From positions 1-14,325 of the forward strand of contig CAJUQN010000072.1 in the NCBI GenBank assembly GCA_910588625.1: a stretch of 14,325 nucleotides of DNA, written 5' to 3'. Source of the DNA: an uncultured Oscillospiraceae bacterium (GTDB taxonomy: Bacteria > Bacillota > Clostridia > Oscillospirales > Oscillospiraceae). This document shows positions 1 to 7,297 of this stretch, in pieces. The notes under the pieces are model-generated. The model did no database searches, had not been told where the DNA came from, and saw only the letters and a list, made by a program, of their open reading frames with translations. The first letter of the stretch is position 1. The number at the start of each line of letters is the position of its first letter. Made by a program: the position numbers and the translations under genes.

Positions 1-164
1 TACTCGCGGGGACCACGGGCAGCGGCCTTGCGGGCATCGCGGCAGGCCTTGCAGCGCTGGGGCTCGTTCTGGAAGCCGCGCTCGGCGTAAAACTCCTGCT
101 CACCGGCGGTGAACACGAACTCCTGGCCACACTCTTTACAAACTAAGGTCTTGTCTTCGTACAT
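1..164 (-). CDS. Zinc-ribbon domain protein, C-terminus cut by window edge
   Basis: The start is ATG at 164, preceded by an AGAGAGGG ribosome binding site. The visible 54 residues begin MYEDKTLVCKECGQEFVFTA and carry two CxxC pairs: CKEC near residue 9 and CKAC near residue 43. This is the pattern of a small treble-clef/zinc-ribbon family (probable zinc-binding domain, zf-trcl type) common in Clostridia. The tail is Arg/Lys/Ala-rich, which suggests nucleic-acid binding, but the molecular role is unknown. It lies just downstream of sigH in the same direction (65 nt gap) and may be read from the same transcript. The 3-prime end is outside the window. Confidence 0.8.
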   Translation of the reverse strand, partial: MYEDKTLVCKECGQEFVFTAGEQEFYAERGFQNEPQRCKACRDARKAAARGPRE

Positions 165-229
165 GGAAATACCCTCTCTTTTGATGCCCAGAATCGGAAA
201 TACAACCTGCTGGGACTGTAATATTTGCG

Positions 230-820
230 TCAGCTCTCGCTGAAAACGCCAAAATTACCGGCAACCTTGCGCCGGATCCGCTGGACCGCATTGTCCACGG
301 ATTTGTTAGAACGTCCCACCTGCTCGCTGATTTCCTGATAGGACAAACCGAGTAAAAAGAGACGAAGTACTTTGTGCTCAAAGGTGGAAAGCTGCTGCTC
401 CAGACGAGTCAACCGTTCAGTTTCCTCTTCCCTGCTGATGTACAACTCCTCGGGGCTGGCGCCAGTACCTACCATAGGAGATTCAAAGGGAACGCTTTCA
501 TTCAGCGGTGCGTGCTTGCTCCGAGCGGCATTGGTGACCGCCGAACGGATGCGGTTGCGAATACAGACCTCCGCAAAGGTCTTAAACCGGGCGTCGTGGC
601 TGGGGTCAAATTCCCGAATCGCCTTCAGCAAACCAAACATGGCCTCTTGAATCAGGTCTTCGCTGTCTCCACCTGCCAGGAAATAGGGACGGGCGTATAT
701 ACGCACTGGGCGGAGATATCGCTTGACCAGCTCCTCCTCTGCATCCCGGCAACCGACCGCCACCATAGCGCAGAGCTTTTCGTCACTGTATTCACTTATT
801 GGAAACGTGATTTCACTCAT
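230..820 (-). CDS. sigH: RNA polymerase sigma-H-type sigma factor (sporulation/transition state)
   Basis: A 196-residue sigma-70 family protein. Region 2 is visible at about residues 25-95, including the core-binding and -10 recognition stretch around EDLIQEAMFGLLKAIREFD (residues 54-72). Region 4 with its helix-turn-helix is at about 145-187 (YQEISEQVGRSNKSVDNAVQ). The KSVDNA/RIRRK ending of region 4 matches the SigH branch rather than ECF factors. It is slightly shorter than Bacillus SigH (about 218 residues). Family role: directs RNA polymerase to early sporulation and stationary-phase promoters, upstream of Spo0A activation. It follows the ruv operon but has its own good promoter (836-864). 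The start is ATG at 820 with a weak AAGG-type ribosome binding site. The SigH assignment rests on recognition of the family; another SigH-like paralogue is possible. Confidence 0.88.
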   Translation of the reverse strand: MSEITFPISEYSDEKLCAMVAVGCRDAEEELVKRYLRPVRIYARPYFLAGGDSEDLIQEAMFGLLKAIREFDPSHDARFKTFAEVCIRNRIRSAVTNAARSKHAPLNESVPFESPMVGTGASPEELYISREEETERLTRLEQQLSTFEHKVLRLFLLGLSYQEISEQVGRSNKSVDNAVQRIRRKVAGNFGVFSES

Positions 821-835
821 AACTCGACCTTGTAT

Positions 836-864
836 ATTTAATCACAGAACTACTGAAATGTCAA
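836..864 (-). promoter_or_regulatory. Sigma-A-type promoter of sigH
   Basis: Read on the minus strand, TTGACA (859-864) is followed by a 17-nt spacer and TTAAAT (836-841), about 15 nt before the sigH start. The perfect -35 and ideal spacing make a vegetative promoter likely, so sigH need not depend on read-through from ruvB. Confidence 0.7.
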
Positions 865-876
865 TGATTTTCAACA

Positions 877-904
877 ATGATTTTAGAAATTCTTCTAAAA
901 TCAT
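877..904. repeat. 12-bp perfect inverted repeat between ruvB and sigH
   Basis: Arms ATGATTTTAGAA (877-888) and TTCTAAAATCAT (893-904) with a 4-nt loop. It sits just upstream of the sigH -35 box and 64 nt after the ruvB stop. It is AT-rich with no clear T-tract on either strand, so it could be a weak ruv-operon terminator or a regulator binding site for sigH. The sequence alone does not decide this. Confidence 0.5.
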
Positions 905-967
905 CCGGGGATTTATAGTAATTGGAAAATCTGGATAATTAATCCTGCTTTGGGGTTGCTTTTCATC

Positions 968-2029
968 TCAAAAAGACAGCTGCTCCGGAAATCCAGGCCC
1001 GCCCGGCAGTGTCAACCCTAAGTGCTGATAGGCTTTCGGCGTGACACAGCGTCCCCTGGGTGTCCGGGTAAGGAAGCCCAATTGCATCAGGTATGGCTCA
1101 TAGACGTCCTCTAATGTGACCGACTCTTCATTGATGGTAGCAGCCAAGGTGTCCAGCCCCACCGGCCCGCCGCCGTAGTTAGTGATGATACTCTGCATCA
1201 TTTGGCGGTCCACATTGTCCAGGCCCAATTCATCAATCTCCAGTGCTTTCAGGGCCCGGTCGGCCACGGAACGGGTCACTACTCCTCCGGCAGTGACCTG
1301 GGCGAAGTCCCTCACCCGGCGGAGCATCCGGTTGGCGATGCGGGGAGTGCCTCTGCTGCGGCGGGCAATCTCCAGTGCTCCTTCTTTTTCGATGAGTACA
1401 TCCAAAATCCCGGCAGACCGGGTGACGATATGTGCCAGTTCCTCTGGAGTATACAGCTCTAAACGGAGGGTGACGCCGAAGCGGTCACGCAAAGGAGCGG
1501 ACAACTGCCCTGCCCTGGTGGTGGCGCCGATGAGCGTAAACTTGGGTAAGTCCAGCCGAATGGAGTTGGCGGAGGGGCCCTTGCCAATGATGATATCAAT
1601 GGCGTAGTCCTCCATGGCGGGGTACAGAATCTCCTCCACGGAGCGGTTCAAGCGGTGAATCTCATCCACGAACAGGATATCGTTTTCCTGGAGGTTGGTC
1701 AAAAGCGCCGCCAGGTCACCGGGCTTTTCGATGGCCGGACCGGAGGTAATGCGGATGTTGACCCCCATCTCGTTGGCAATGATGCCGGACAGGGTGGTTT
1801 TGCCCAGCCCCGGAGGGCCGTGGAGCAGAACATGGTCCAGGGGTTCCCCTCGCATTTTGGCGGCCTGGATGAAGATAGACAGGTTGCCCTTGGCCTTCTC
1901 CTGACCTATGTACTCGGCAAGGGTTTTGGGGCGCAGGGAACCCTCCCCCTCGTCCTCCTGGGTCAGCGAGGTGGTCACGAGGGGGGCTTCCGTTTCAAAG
2001 CCGCCGTTGTCAGAAAAATCAATGCTCAA
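968..2029 (-). CDS. ruvB: Holliday junction branch migration ATPase RuvB
   Basis: A 353-residue AAA+ protein of family-typical length. Visible motifs are Walker A GPPGLGKTT (71-79), Walker B FVDEIH (120-125), the sensor/arginine-finger stretch IGATTRAG (167-174), RDRFG (181-185), and a C-terminal winged-helix DNA-binding domain with GFLTRTPRGR. RuvB forms the hexameric motor that drives branch migration of Holliday junctions together with RuvA. The start is TTG at 2029, with an AGAGGAAG ribosome binding site lying inside the end of the upstream DUF3784 gene. The gap to that gene is 4 nt, so translation is probably coupled. Confidence 0.97.
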   Translation of the reverse strand: MSIDFSDNGGFETEAPLVTTSLTQEDEGEGSLRPKTLAEYIGQEKAKGNLSIFIQAAKMRGEPLDHVLLHGPPGLGKTTLSGIIANEMGVNIRITSGPAIEKPGDLAALLTNLQENDILFVDEIHRLNRSVEEILYPAMEDYAIDIIIGKGPSANSIRLDLPKFTLIGATTRAGQLSAPLRDRFGVTLRLELYTPEELAHIVTRSAGILDVLIEKEGALEIARRSRGTPRIANRMLRRVRDFAQVTAGGVVTRSVADRALKALEIDELGLDNVDRQMMQSIITNYGGGPVGLDTLAATINEESVTLEDVYEPYLMQLGFLTRTPRGRCVTPKAYQHLGLTLPGGPGFPEQLSF

Positions 2030-2033
2030 GGGT

Positions 2034-2351
2034 TCACTTCCTCTTATTGATTTTTTGAGAGATATTCATGTAAATTACGCCGCCAATAGTTACAACGGCA
2101 AACAATACGATGCCAATCCATAAAAAGACGATATTGTCAAAAATGCCGCTGAGAGCCATGACACAGCAGCAGGCGGCAAGCAAAAACATCAAACTGCCCA
2201 CAGCGCGGCAAAGAGACTTTTCATCGATTTGTTCCTTCTCTTCAGGCGAAGCGGTATTATATCCAGCGATGAGAAAGCTCCCTTTTCCACAGAAAAATGC
2301 GATCCCCAATACAGCAAATAGCGAGGCTGTGATCCCACTAATGACCAACAT
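2034..2351 (-). CDS. DUF3784 small membrane protein between ruvA and ruvB
   Basis: A 105-residue protein with three predicted membrane segments (roughly residues 1-22, 48-73 and 74-98). The conserved first loop reads GKGSFLIAGYNT...EEKEQIDEKSLCR, which is the hallmark of the DUF3784 family of unknown function. I chose ATG at 2351 over a TTG at 2357 because the AGGAGG site is 8 nt from the ATG but only 2 nt from the TTG. It lies 32 nt after ruvA and 4 nt before ruvB, co-directional, so it appears to be part of the ruv transcript. No link between DUF3784 and recombination is known to me; it may be a passenger gene. Confidence 0.82.
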   Translation of the reverse strand: MLVISGITASLFAVLGIAFFCGKGSFLIAGYNTASPEEKEQIDEKSLCRAVGSLMFLLAACCCVMALSGIFDNIVFLWIGIVLFAVVTIGGVIYMNISQKINKRK

Positions 2352-2383
2352 ATACAAATCCTCCTTTCAATATTCCTGATCTC

Positions 2384-2989
2384 TCATGCTTTGACCATCT
2401 TCTTCAACGCCTGTTTGATAACGTCCTCCAGCGACAGCGCATCCATGTCGATCCCCTTCAGCGCTGACGCAATCTCACTCTGGCTGTAACCCAGCACCGC
2501 CAGGGCAGCGGACGCCTCGCTGGCCTTGTTCTCGGGGATGACCGTGATGCCGCCGGCGAAGGACTCTCCCCCAGCCGTGGACAGTTGGCCCTTTGCCAGC
2601 TTGTCCTTCAGCTCCAAAATGATCCGCTGGGCGATTTTTTTGCCGATGCCGGGGGCAGCGGTCAGCGCCTTCTCATTGCCGGACACGATGGACATGGCCA
2701 GCCCCTCCGGACTGTTGGAGGACAGGATGGCAAGCGCCGCCTTGGGCCCTACCCCGGACACGCTGATGAGCATACGAAAGCAGCCCAGCTCACTCTCGCT
2801 GGAAAAGCCGTACAGCTCGAAAACATCCTCCCGCACGTTCAAATGGGTGTACAGCTTGGCAGGTTTTCCCCGAGTGAGCTTGCTCAGGGTATAGTTGGTG
2901 GTTCGGCAGGCGTAGCCCACTCCCCCGCAATCGACGACGACTAGGTAGGGCTCCACATGGGCTACAGTCCCATTCACATAATAAAACAC
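2384..2989 (-). CDS. ruvA: Holliday junction DNA-binding protein RuvA
   Basis: A 201-residue protein of family length. It has an N-terminal OB-fold domain (YVNGTVAHVEPYLVVVDCGG), the acidic-pin region with VREDVFELYGF, two helix-hairpin-helix motifs (VSGVGPKAAL and APGIGKKIAQRI), and a C-terminal three-helix domain that contacts RuvB (LEDVIKQALKKM). The RuvA tetramer holds the Holliday junction in an open square form and loads RuvB. The start is GTG at 2989 with GGAGAG 6 nt upstream. It lies 18 nt after ruvC in the same operon. Confidence 0.96.
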   Translation of the reverse strand: MFYYVNGTVAHVEPYLVVVDCGGVGYACRTTNYTLSKLTRGKPAKLYTHLNVREDVFELYGFSSESELGCFRMLISVSGVGPKAALAILSSNSPEGLAMSIVSGNEKALTAAPGIGKKIAQRIILELKDKLAKGQLSTAGGESFAGGITVIPENKASEASAALAVLGYSQSEIASALKGIDMDALSLEDVIKQALKKMVKA

Positions 2990-3007
2990 AAAAATCTCTC
3001 CATATCA

Positions 3008-3499
3008 TCAGCGTAGATTTTTCAGCAGCGAGGTAGATGACCGGGCATGACACAACGCGATGGCCACCGCATCGGCGGCATCGTCCGGCTTTGGAACCGC
3101 GTTCAGGTTCAGCAGACGCTTGGTCATATCCATCACCTGGCGCTTTTCCGCCTTGCCGTAGCCTGCCACCGCCTGTTTAACCTGAGAGGGATTATACTCG
3201 CAAATGGGCAAACCCATCTTCTCCGCAGTCATAAGAATGACGCCCCGGGCCTGGGCTACTCCGATGCCAGTGGTGACATTGTGGTTGAAAAACAGTTCCT
3301 CAATGGCCATCACATCCGGGTGGAACTGGCCGATGAGATCTTCCAAATCGGTGGCGATCTGCCGCAGCCGGGCCGGCAGGCGTACCCCTGCCGGGGTGTT
3401 GATGGCCCCGCAGGCTACCATTCGGAATTTCCCCTGGACAGATTCCACCAAACCAAACCCCACGATGGCATAGCCTGGGTCGATTCCAAGAATGATCAC
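3008..3499 (-). CDS. ruvC: Crossover junction endodeoxyribonuclease RuvC
   Basis: A 163-residue RNase H-fold resolvase. The expected acidic catalytic residues are visible: D7 in GIDPG, E67 in AIEELFF, and D140/D143 in DDAADA. The GTG at 3499 is the right start: it gives the family N-terminus (V)IILGIDPGYAIVGFG, lies 7 nt after a GGGAGG site, and is downstream of a clear promoter (3528-3556). An upstream in-frame extension to 3583 would run through that promoter and a hairpin. RuvC is a dimer that cuts Holliday junctions brought by RuvAB. It is the first gene of the ruvC-ruvA-DUF3784-ruvB operon. Confidence 0.96.
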   Translation of the reverse strand: MIILGIDPGYAIVGFGLVESVQGKFRMVACGAINTPAGVRLPARLRQIATDLEDLIGQFHPDVMAIEELFFNHNVTTGIGVAQARGVILMTAEKMGLPICEYNPSQVKQAVAGYGKAEKRQVMDMTKRLLNLNAVPKPDDAADAVAIALCHARSSTSLLKNLR

Positions 3500-3527
3500 C
3501 AGCGTACCTCCCTGTATAATTTCTTCT

Positions 3528-3556
3528 ATTATATCACGAATGGAGACTAATGACAA
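3528..3556 (-). promoter_or_regulatory. Sigma-A-type promoter of the ruvC-ruvA-ruvB operon
   Basis: On the minus strand, TTGTCA (3551-3556), a 17-nt spacer and a perfect TATAAT (3528-3533) lie about 28 nt before the ruvC GTG start. It sits immediately after the xerD hairpin, so the two transcripts appear to be separated cleanly. Confidence 0.85.
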
Positions 3557-3562
3557 GCAATA

Positions 3563-3589
3563 CGGCGGATGATGGCTCATCATCCGCCG
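3563..3589 (-). terminator. Probable terminator downstream of xerD
   Basis: A perfect 12-bp inverted repeat, CGGCGGATGATG / CATCATCCGCCG, with a 3-nt loop. It is 16 nt beyond the xerD stop and is followed on the minus strand by a moderately T-rich tail (TATTGCTTGTCATT), which overlaps the -35 of the ruvC promoter. The stem is strong and the T-tract imperfect. Confidence 0.65.
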
Positions 3590-3605
3590 CAGGTATTTTG
3601 AAGTG

Positions 3606-4484
3606 TCAGGCCCTAGGATGGGCCATGGAATAAACGTCTCGGAGTTTCTGGTTGACTACCTGAGTGTAAATCTGGGTGGCGGAAATATCTGCGTGGCCCA
3701 GCATTTCCTGTATGGACTTCAGATCAGCTCCGTTCTCCAACAGGTGGGCGGCGAAAGAGTGGCGCAAGGTGTGGGGGGTGATGTCCTTATGGATGCCCGC
3801 CTTGTCCTGGTAGCGCTTGACAATTTTCCAGAAACCCTGACGGCTCATGCGCTCTCCATTCATATTGACGAACAGGGCAGTCTCACTCGGGTCCTCCAAA
3901 AGCTGGGAGCGTACCTCGTTGATGTAGGCGGCCATAGCCCGCACCGCACCCTTGTAAAGGGGCACCACCCGTTCTTTGCCCCGGCTCCGGCAGCGCAAAA
4001 AACTGGCGGACAGGTTCAGGTCCTGGACGTCCAGCGAAATGAGCTCGGACACCCGGATACCAGTGGCGTACAGCAGCTCCAGCATGGCCTTATCCCGGCA
4101 ACCTTTAGAGTCAGCGGGGTCGGGCTGCTCTAGGAACAAATCGACCTCACGGTTGGACAGGATGGAGGGCAGCTTGCGCTCAACACGGCTAGGGGTAAAA
4201 CCTTTGGCCGGGTTGACCTGCACCGCTCGGATGGACATCAGATACGTGTAAAAAGATTTGAGCGCCGCCACAGAACGGACCACGGTGACATTGGACTTTC
4301 CCTTCTTTTCCAGGTGTTGGGCGTAGCGCTGTATATCCTCCTGGTCCATCTGGGTGAGGGACAGCCGCTCTCCTCTAGCCCAGTCGGCGAACTGGTGCAC
4401 GTCGCGCAGATAGGAGTTGAGGGTGTTGGCGGCGGCCCGCTTCTCCTGAGTCAGCCACACCTCATAGCCGGAAATATGGTCCAA
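3606..4484 (-). CDS. xerD: Site-specific tyrosine recombinase XerD
   Basis: A 292-residue protein of family length. An N-terminal SAM-like core-binding domain (about 1-90) precedes the catalytic domain with the full active set: R144 (GIRVSEL), K170 (SRGKER), H238 and R241 (HTLRHSF), H264 (GHADIS) and nucleophile Y273 (QIYTQV). XerD works with XerC and FtsK at dif to resolve chromosome dimers. The start is TTG at 4484 with a GAGGAG site. It lies 15 nt after spoIIM, the same neighbour pair seen in Bacillus (spoIIM-ripX), which supports the XerD assignment over a phage integrase. Confidence 0.9.
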   Translation of the reverse strand: MDHISGYEVWLTQEKRAAANTLNSYLRDVHQFADWARGERLSLTQMDQEDIQRYAQHLEKKGKSNVTVVRSVAALKSFYTYLMSIRAVQVNPAKGFTPSRVERKLPSILSNREVDLFLEQPDPADSKGCRDKAMLELLYATGIRVSELISLDVQDLNLSASFLRCRSRGKERVVPLYKGAVRAMAAYINEVRSQLLEDPSETALFVNMNGERMSRQGFWKIVKRYQDKAGIHKDITPHTLRHSFAAHLLENGADLKSIQEMLGHADISATQIYTQVVNQKLRDVYSMAHPRA

Positions 4485-4499
4485 TTTGCTCAGCTCCTC

Positions 4500-5120
4500 T
4501 CATGTGTTAAACAGGCGAGTGCATACCGCTGCGAGCAGTGCGGGCATCAACGTCTGCTGTAATGCAACAGCCAGCACCAACAGTCCCACGCAAGGAGACA
4601 GAGACTGGGTCCGCTGATTCCAAGTGGGAGAGCGCTCTCCAGACAGGTGGCCCAGCGACTGGTGGAAGGCATCGTCAGACACCACGAACAGAACTGGCAC
4701 TGCTACCAGGGCGGTCACACCAAAGGCCGCAAAAGAGGCCGCTACGCCGGACAGGCCAAACATCCGGGCAAAGGAGGCGGCGGAAAAGGCCAACAAGAAT
4801 CCCCGCACTCCCAATAAGACGGGGATCCCCACCACGCCCAGGGCGGTGGAACCCAGCAGGAAAGCCGCCAGCGGCCAGCGAGTCATATCCCAAATTGAGG
4901 ACCAGAGGGAGGGCTCTACTCCGTTTTCTTGACCTGCCATCTGAAAATAACGGCGGAGATAATCTAACAACTCAGGGTTGTCCCCACTGCCGCCGGAAAA
5001 GAAAAACCCGCCCAATGCGCCCACTGCGAAGCAGACACCCAGAACAACCAAGCGGGTCAACCCGTCCCAGGCCGGGGCAGATCTAATCCGTCGTTCCATT
5101 TTGCGGACCGTCAACCTCAT
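4500..5120 (-). CDS. spoIIM: Stage II sporulation protein M homologue
   Basis: A 206-residue polytopic membrane protein with about five hydrophobic segments (near residues 23-42, 82-99, 100-120, 121-147 and 178-203). The SpoIIM family pattern is visible in LLDYLRRYFQMAGQ, WPLAAFLLGSTALGVVGIPVLLGVRGFLL and the C-terminal hydrophobic run. In Bacillus, SpoIIM with SpoIID and SpoIIP degrades septal peptidoglycan and drives engulfment in the mother cell. The position directly upstream of xerD matches Bacillus. The start is ATG at 5120, with GAGG and a G-run just upstream. Confidence 0.85.
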   Translation of the reverse strand: MRLTVRKMERRIRSAPAWDGLTRLVVLGVCFAVGALGGFFFSGGSGDNPELLDYLRRYFQMAGQENGVEPSLWSSIWDMTRWPLAAFLLGSTALGVVGIPVLLGVRGFLLAFSAASFARMFGLSGVAASFAAFGVTALVAVPVLFVVSDDAFHQSLGHLSGERSPTWNQRTQSLSPCVGLLVLAVALQQTLMPALLAAVCTRLFNT

Positions 5121-5478
5121 CCCCCCAGCCTCATAGCGTAATTTTGAAACTAGGCTATGATATGCTCAAGAAGATGGGCGTATGCTACGAGGTAACAGAT
5201 CACGTCCCCCCGGCCAAACTTTTTGTTTGAGCCGTTCCCTGTGAATACGCTCTATATTCATAGGGCCAGATGGCTCCTCTAGATGCCAAACATTTTGCTT
5301 GATTGGATTGGCAGCGTTCTTTTACTATAGACTAGTTTTTCTGGAAACGCAAGAGCAAATTAACAATTTCTCCTAAAAATTTTATTACGCTTCGATTTTA
5401 TGTAAAACACATTATGTAACCTGGGCGAACTTCATTGGCAAGAGAGACAAGGAAATATATGCTATTGTAGCAAAGCAA
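5121..5478. other. Gene-free AT-rich spacer between scfB terminator and spoIIM
   Basis: No convincing coding region on either strand. It holds the 5-prime region of spoIIM. On the minus strand GCATAC and CATATCAT (around 5155-5190) are spaced about 14-15 nt apart and loosely resemble a mother-cell sigma-E promoter, but the match is weak. A hairpin (5237-5265) is listed separately. The rest, 5290-5470, is AT-rich with no structure I recognise. Confidence 0.4.
5237..5265. repeat. 11-bp inverted repeat in the scfB-spoIIM spacer
   Basis: CCCTGTGAATA (5237-5247) and TATTCATAGGG (5255-5265) pair over 11 positions with one G.T pair and a 7-nt loop. No T-tract follows on either strand, so it is not a typical terminator. 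It could be an operator or an RNA element, function unknown. Confidence 0.45.
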
Positions 5479-5510
5479 ATCCGCAGTCTCAAAATGTTGA
5501 GACTGCGGAT
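5479..5510 (-). terminator. Terminator of the scfA-scfB unit
   Basis: A perfect 14-bp stem, ATCCGCAGTCTCAA / TTGAGACTGCGGAT, with a 4-nt loop, 39 nt beyond the scfB stop. On the minus strand it is followed by a partly T-rich tail (TTGCTTTGCT). Nothing reads into it from the left, so it most likely ends the scf transcript. Confidence 0.75.
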
Positions 5511-5549
5511 CAGGCGCTGTTTTCAGCTGAATTCATTCCAAACTGAAGC

Positions 5550-6917
5550 TCATTCCCCTGCCATACCTGCCCGAATGGCCTTCATGGCGATGGCGCATTC
5601 CAGACGCTTGCGCTGCATATCACATCCGAACCGGTTCGGCTTTTTTATGTCACCGTTGACAAGCAGATTGGAGGCGGAGCAGCCTCCGCTGCAATAGAAC
5701 CTAGCCCAGCACTCCTTACAGTCGGGGCGGGTGTAGATGTTCAGCCCGGCAAATTTCCGGGACAGCTCCATGTCAAAGGTGCCATCGTAAAGGCTGCCCA
5801 GCTTATACTCCTCGTTGCCCACAAACTGGTGGCAAGGGTAGATGTCCCCCTCCGGAGTGATGGCTACGTACTCGCACCCTGCCCCACAGCCTCGCATCCG
5901 CTTAATGACACAAGGTCCCTGGGACAGATCCACATTGAAATGGAAAAAGTTCACTTCGTCCCGCTTCAGCAGCTCCGCCGCAAGACGTTCATACTCCTCC
6001 AAGATATCAGGCAGGTCCTCCTCTTGGAAAGCGTAGTCACAGCAAGGACTGCCCACCACTGGCTCCACTGACACGTGGCGGAAACCCTGGTCGGCGATGT
6101 GCATCACATCAGCGGCAAAATCCGGGTTGTGACGGGTGAAGGTACCTCGGAGATAGTAGTCCTTCTCTCCCCTGCCCTGCACAAGCTTCTGAAACTTGGG
6201 CAGGATGACGTCATAGCTACCGCTGCCGCTCACCGTCCTACGCATCCGGTCGTTGACCTCTGGCCGACCATCCAGGGACAGTACGACATTGGACATCTCC
6301 CGGTTGATGTATTCGATATTCTCATCGTCCAGCAGCACCCCATTGGTGGTGATGGTGAATCGGAAATTTTTGTTGTGCGCTTTTTCCAGCGAGCGAGCAT
6401 ATTCCACCGTGGCCTTTACGGTGTCCATAGCCATCAGTGGCTCCCCACCAAAGAAGTCCACCTCGATATTCCGGCGGTTGCCGGAACGCTCGATCACAAA
6501 GTCGATGGCCTTTTTCGCCGTTTCCACATCCATAGTCATGCGGTGGCCGGTGCCAAAGTCTCCGGTGGAGGCGAAGCAATACTGACATCTCAAGTTGCAG
6601 TCATGAGAGACGTGGAGGCACAAGGCCTTGATGGGTGCGTCCTGCTGCATCAGGGTGGCTGCTGCCGGGTCGATGTAGTTGTCGCTGGTGAACAGCAGGC
6701 CGTTTTTCTGGAGCTCCAGTAGCTCGGACCACGCCTCGTCCACCACAGCGGGGGTATACTGGGGCAGATTGTCGAAAACTTCCTGGGGACAGGTGTCGGC
6801 AATGGGAGCGTCCAGCAGGGAGAGCACGTCGTAGGCAGTCCGATCTAGCACATGGACAGCGCCGCTGTTCACGTCCACTGCCACGGGGACCCCTAGACAA
6901 ATGAATGTATGAACCAT
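5550..6917 (-). CDS. scfB: SCIFF peptide thioether-forming radical SAM/SPASM maturase
   Basis: A 455-residue protein of family length. An N-terminal peptide-binding (RRE-like) region at about 1-90 is followed by the radical SAM core with the CxxxCxxC cluster motif C107-C111-C114 (CNLRCQYC), FFGGEP (155-160) and TNG (191-193). The C-terminal SPASM region has cysteines C344, C348, C362, C400, C403, C409, C413 and C432 for auxiliary iron-sulfur clusters. The family crosslinks cysteine sulfur to alpha carbons in the SCIFF peptide, making sactipeptide-type thioethers. The partner peptide gene scfA lies directly upstream, which confirms the assignment. The start is ATG at 6917 with AAGGAGG 9 nt upstream. 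Confidence 0.95.
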   Translation of the reverse strand: MVHTFICLGVPVAVDVNSGAVHVLDRTAYDVLSLLDAPIADTCPQEVFDNLPQYTPAVVDEAWSELLELQKNGLLFTSDNYIDPAAATLMQQDAPIKALCLHVSHDCNLRCQYCFASTGDFGTGHRMTMDVETAKKAIDFVIERSGNRRNIEVDFFGGEPLMAMDTVKATVEYARSLEKAHNKNFRFTITTNGVLLDDENIEYINREMSNVVLSLDGRPEVNDRMRRTVSGSGSYDVILPKFQKLVQGRGEKDYYLRGTFTRHNPDFAADVMHIADQGFRHVSVEPVVGSPCCDYAFQEEDLPDILEEYERLAAELLKRDEVNFFHFNVDLSQGPCVIKRMRGCGAGCEYVAITPEGDIYPCHQFVGNEEYKLGSLYDGTFDMELSRKFAGLNIYTRPDCKECWARFYCSGGCSASNLLVNGDIKKPNRFGCDMQRKRLECAIAMKAIRAGMAGE

Positions 6918-6946
6918 TTTGGTCGTCCTCCTTATGACACGCAGAA

Positions 6947-6971
6947 AAAGGGTGGGACAAGCCCACCCTTT
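6947..6971 (-). terminator. Hairpin attenuator between scfA and scfB
   Basis: A 10-bp perfect stem, AAAGGGTGGG / CCCACCCTTT, with a 5-nt loop, 17 nt after the scfA stop and 29 nt before scfB. On the minus strand the stem runs into TTTTTC, so it resembles a leaky intrinsic terminator. Such an arrangement would give more precursor peptide mRNA than enzyme mRNA. Confidence 0.7.
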
Positions 6972-6988
6972 CCGGCGCTTTGAGTGAT

Positions 6989-7132
6989 TTACTTATTGTT
7001 CTCGCACTTCTGATTGGCCACGGTGCAGGAGGTCTTGCAGGCGGACTGGCAAGAGGTTTGGCACTCGCCGCAGCCGCCATAAGCCGCGCTCTGCTTCAGG
7101 GTAGCGCTGTTCAGGGTCTGGATGTGAGTCAT
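6989..7132 (-). CDS. scfA: SCIFF (six cysteines in forty-five) ribosomal peptide
   Basis: A 47-residue precursor. The core GCGECQTSCQSACKTSCTVA and one later cysteine (C43) place six cysteines at positions 21, 24, 28, 32, 36 and 43, the diagnostic SCIFF pattern that is almost invariant in Clostridia. The start is ATG at 7132 with GGAGGGAG 6 nt upstream. It is transcribed from a near-consensus promoter (7166-7194) and is followed by an attenuator hairpin and the maturase gene. The biological role of SCIFF is not established; it is a ribosomally made, post-translationally modified peptide. Confidence 0.95.
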   Translation of the reverse strand: MTHIQTLNSATLKQSAAYGGCGECQTSCQSACKTSCTVANQKCENNK

Positions 7133-7165
7133 GGGTTTCTCCCTCCAATTCAAAAATGTTTTTTT

Positions 7166-7194
7166 ATTATACCACGTTATTTTGAGAATTTCAA
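7166..7194 (-). promoter_or_regulatory. Sigma-A-type promoter of scfA
   Basis: On the minus strand, TTGAAA (7189-7194), a 17-nt spacer and a perfect TATAAT (7166-7171) lie 33 nt before the scfA start. This matches strong vegetative expression. The divergent cotJ operon starts at 7298, so regulatory sites may be shared. Confidence 0.85.
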
Positions 7195-7254
7195 TACATT
7201 TATTTTTTCGACATTTCCCGTGACCTCCGAGGCCGCAGACGCATAAGCTGGAAT

Positions 7255-7271
7255 GACAGCTTACAGCTGTC
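7255..7271. repeat. Small inverted repeat upstream of the cotJ operon
   Basis: GACAGCT (7255-7261) and AGCTGTC (7265-7271) with a 3-nt spacer, 27 nt before the cotJ start codon. It could be an operator or part of the 5-prime untranslated region. No convincing sigma-E promoter was found between it and the scfA promoter, although AATACATT near 7193-7200 resembles a sigma-E -10 box. Confidence 0.35.
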
Positions 7272-7297
7272 GGACTCTGATCGAAGGAGGGATTCCA

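Noticed and set aside
3500..3583. Longer RuvC start at 3583
   Set aside because: The extension would cross the -35/-10 promoter and the xerD hairpin; the GTG at 3499 gives the family N-terminus and has GGGAGG upstream.
3603..4133. 176-residue plus-strand frame over xerD
   Set aside because: Antisense shadow of xerD, whose complete catalytic residue set is on the other strand.
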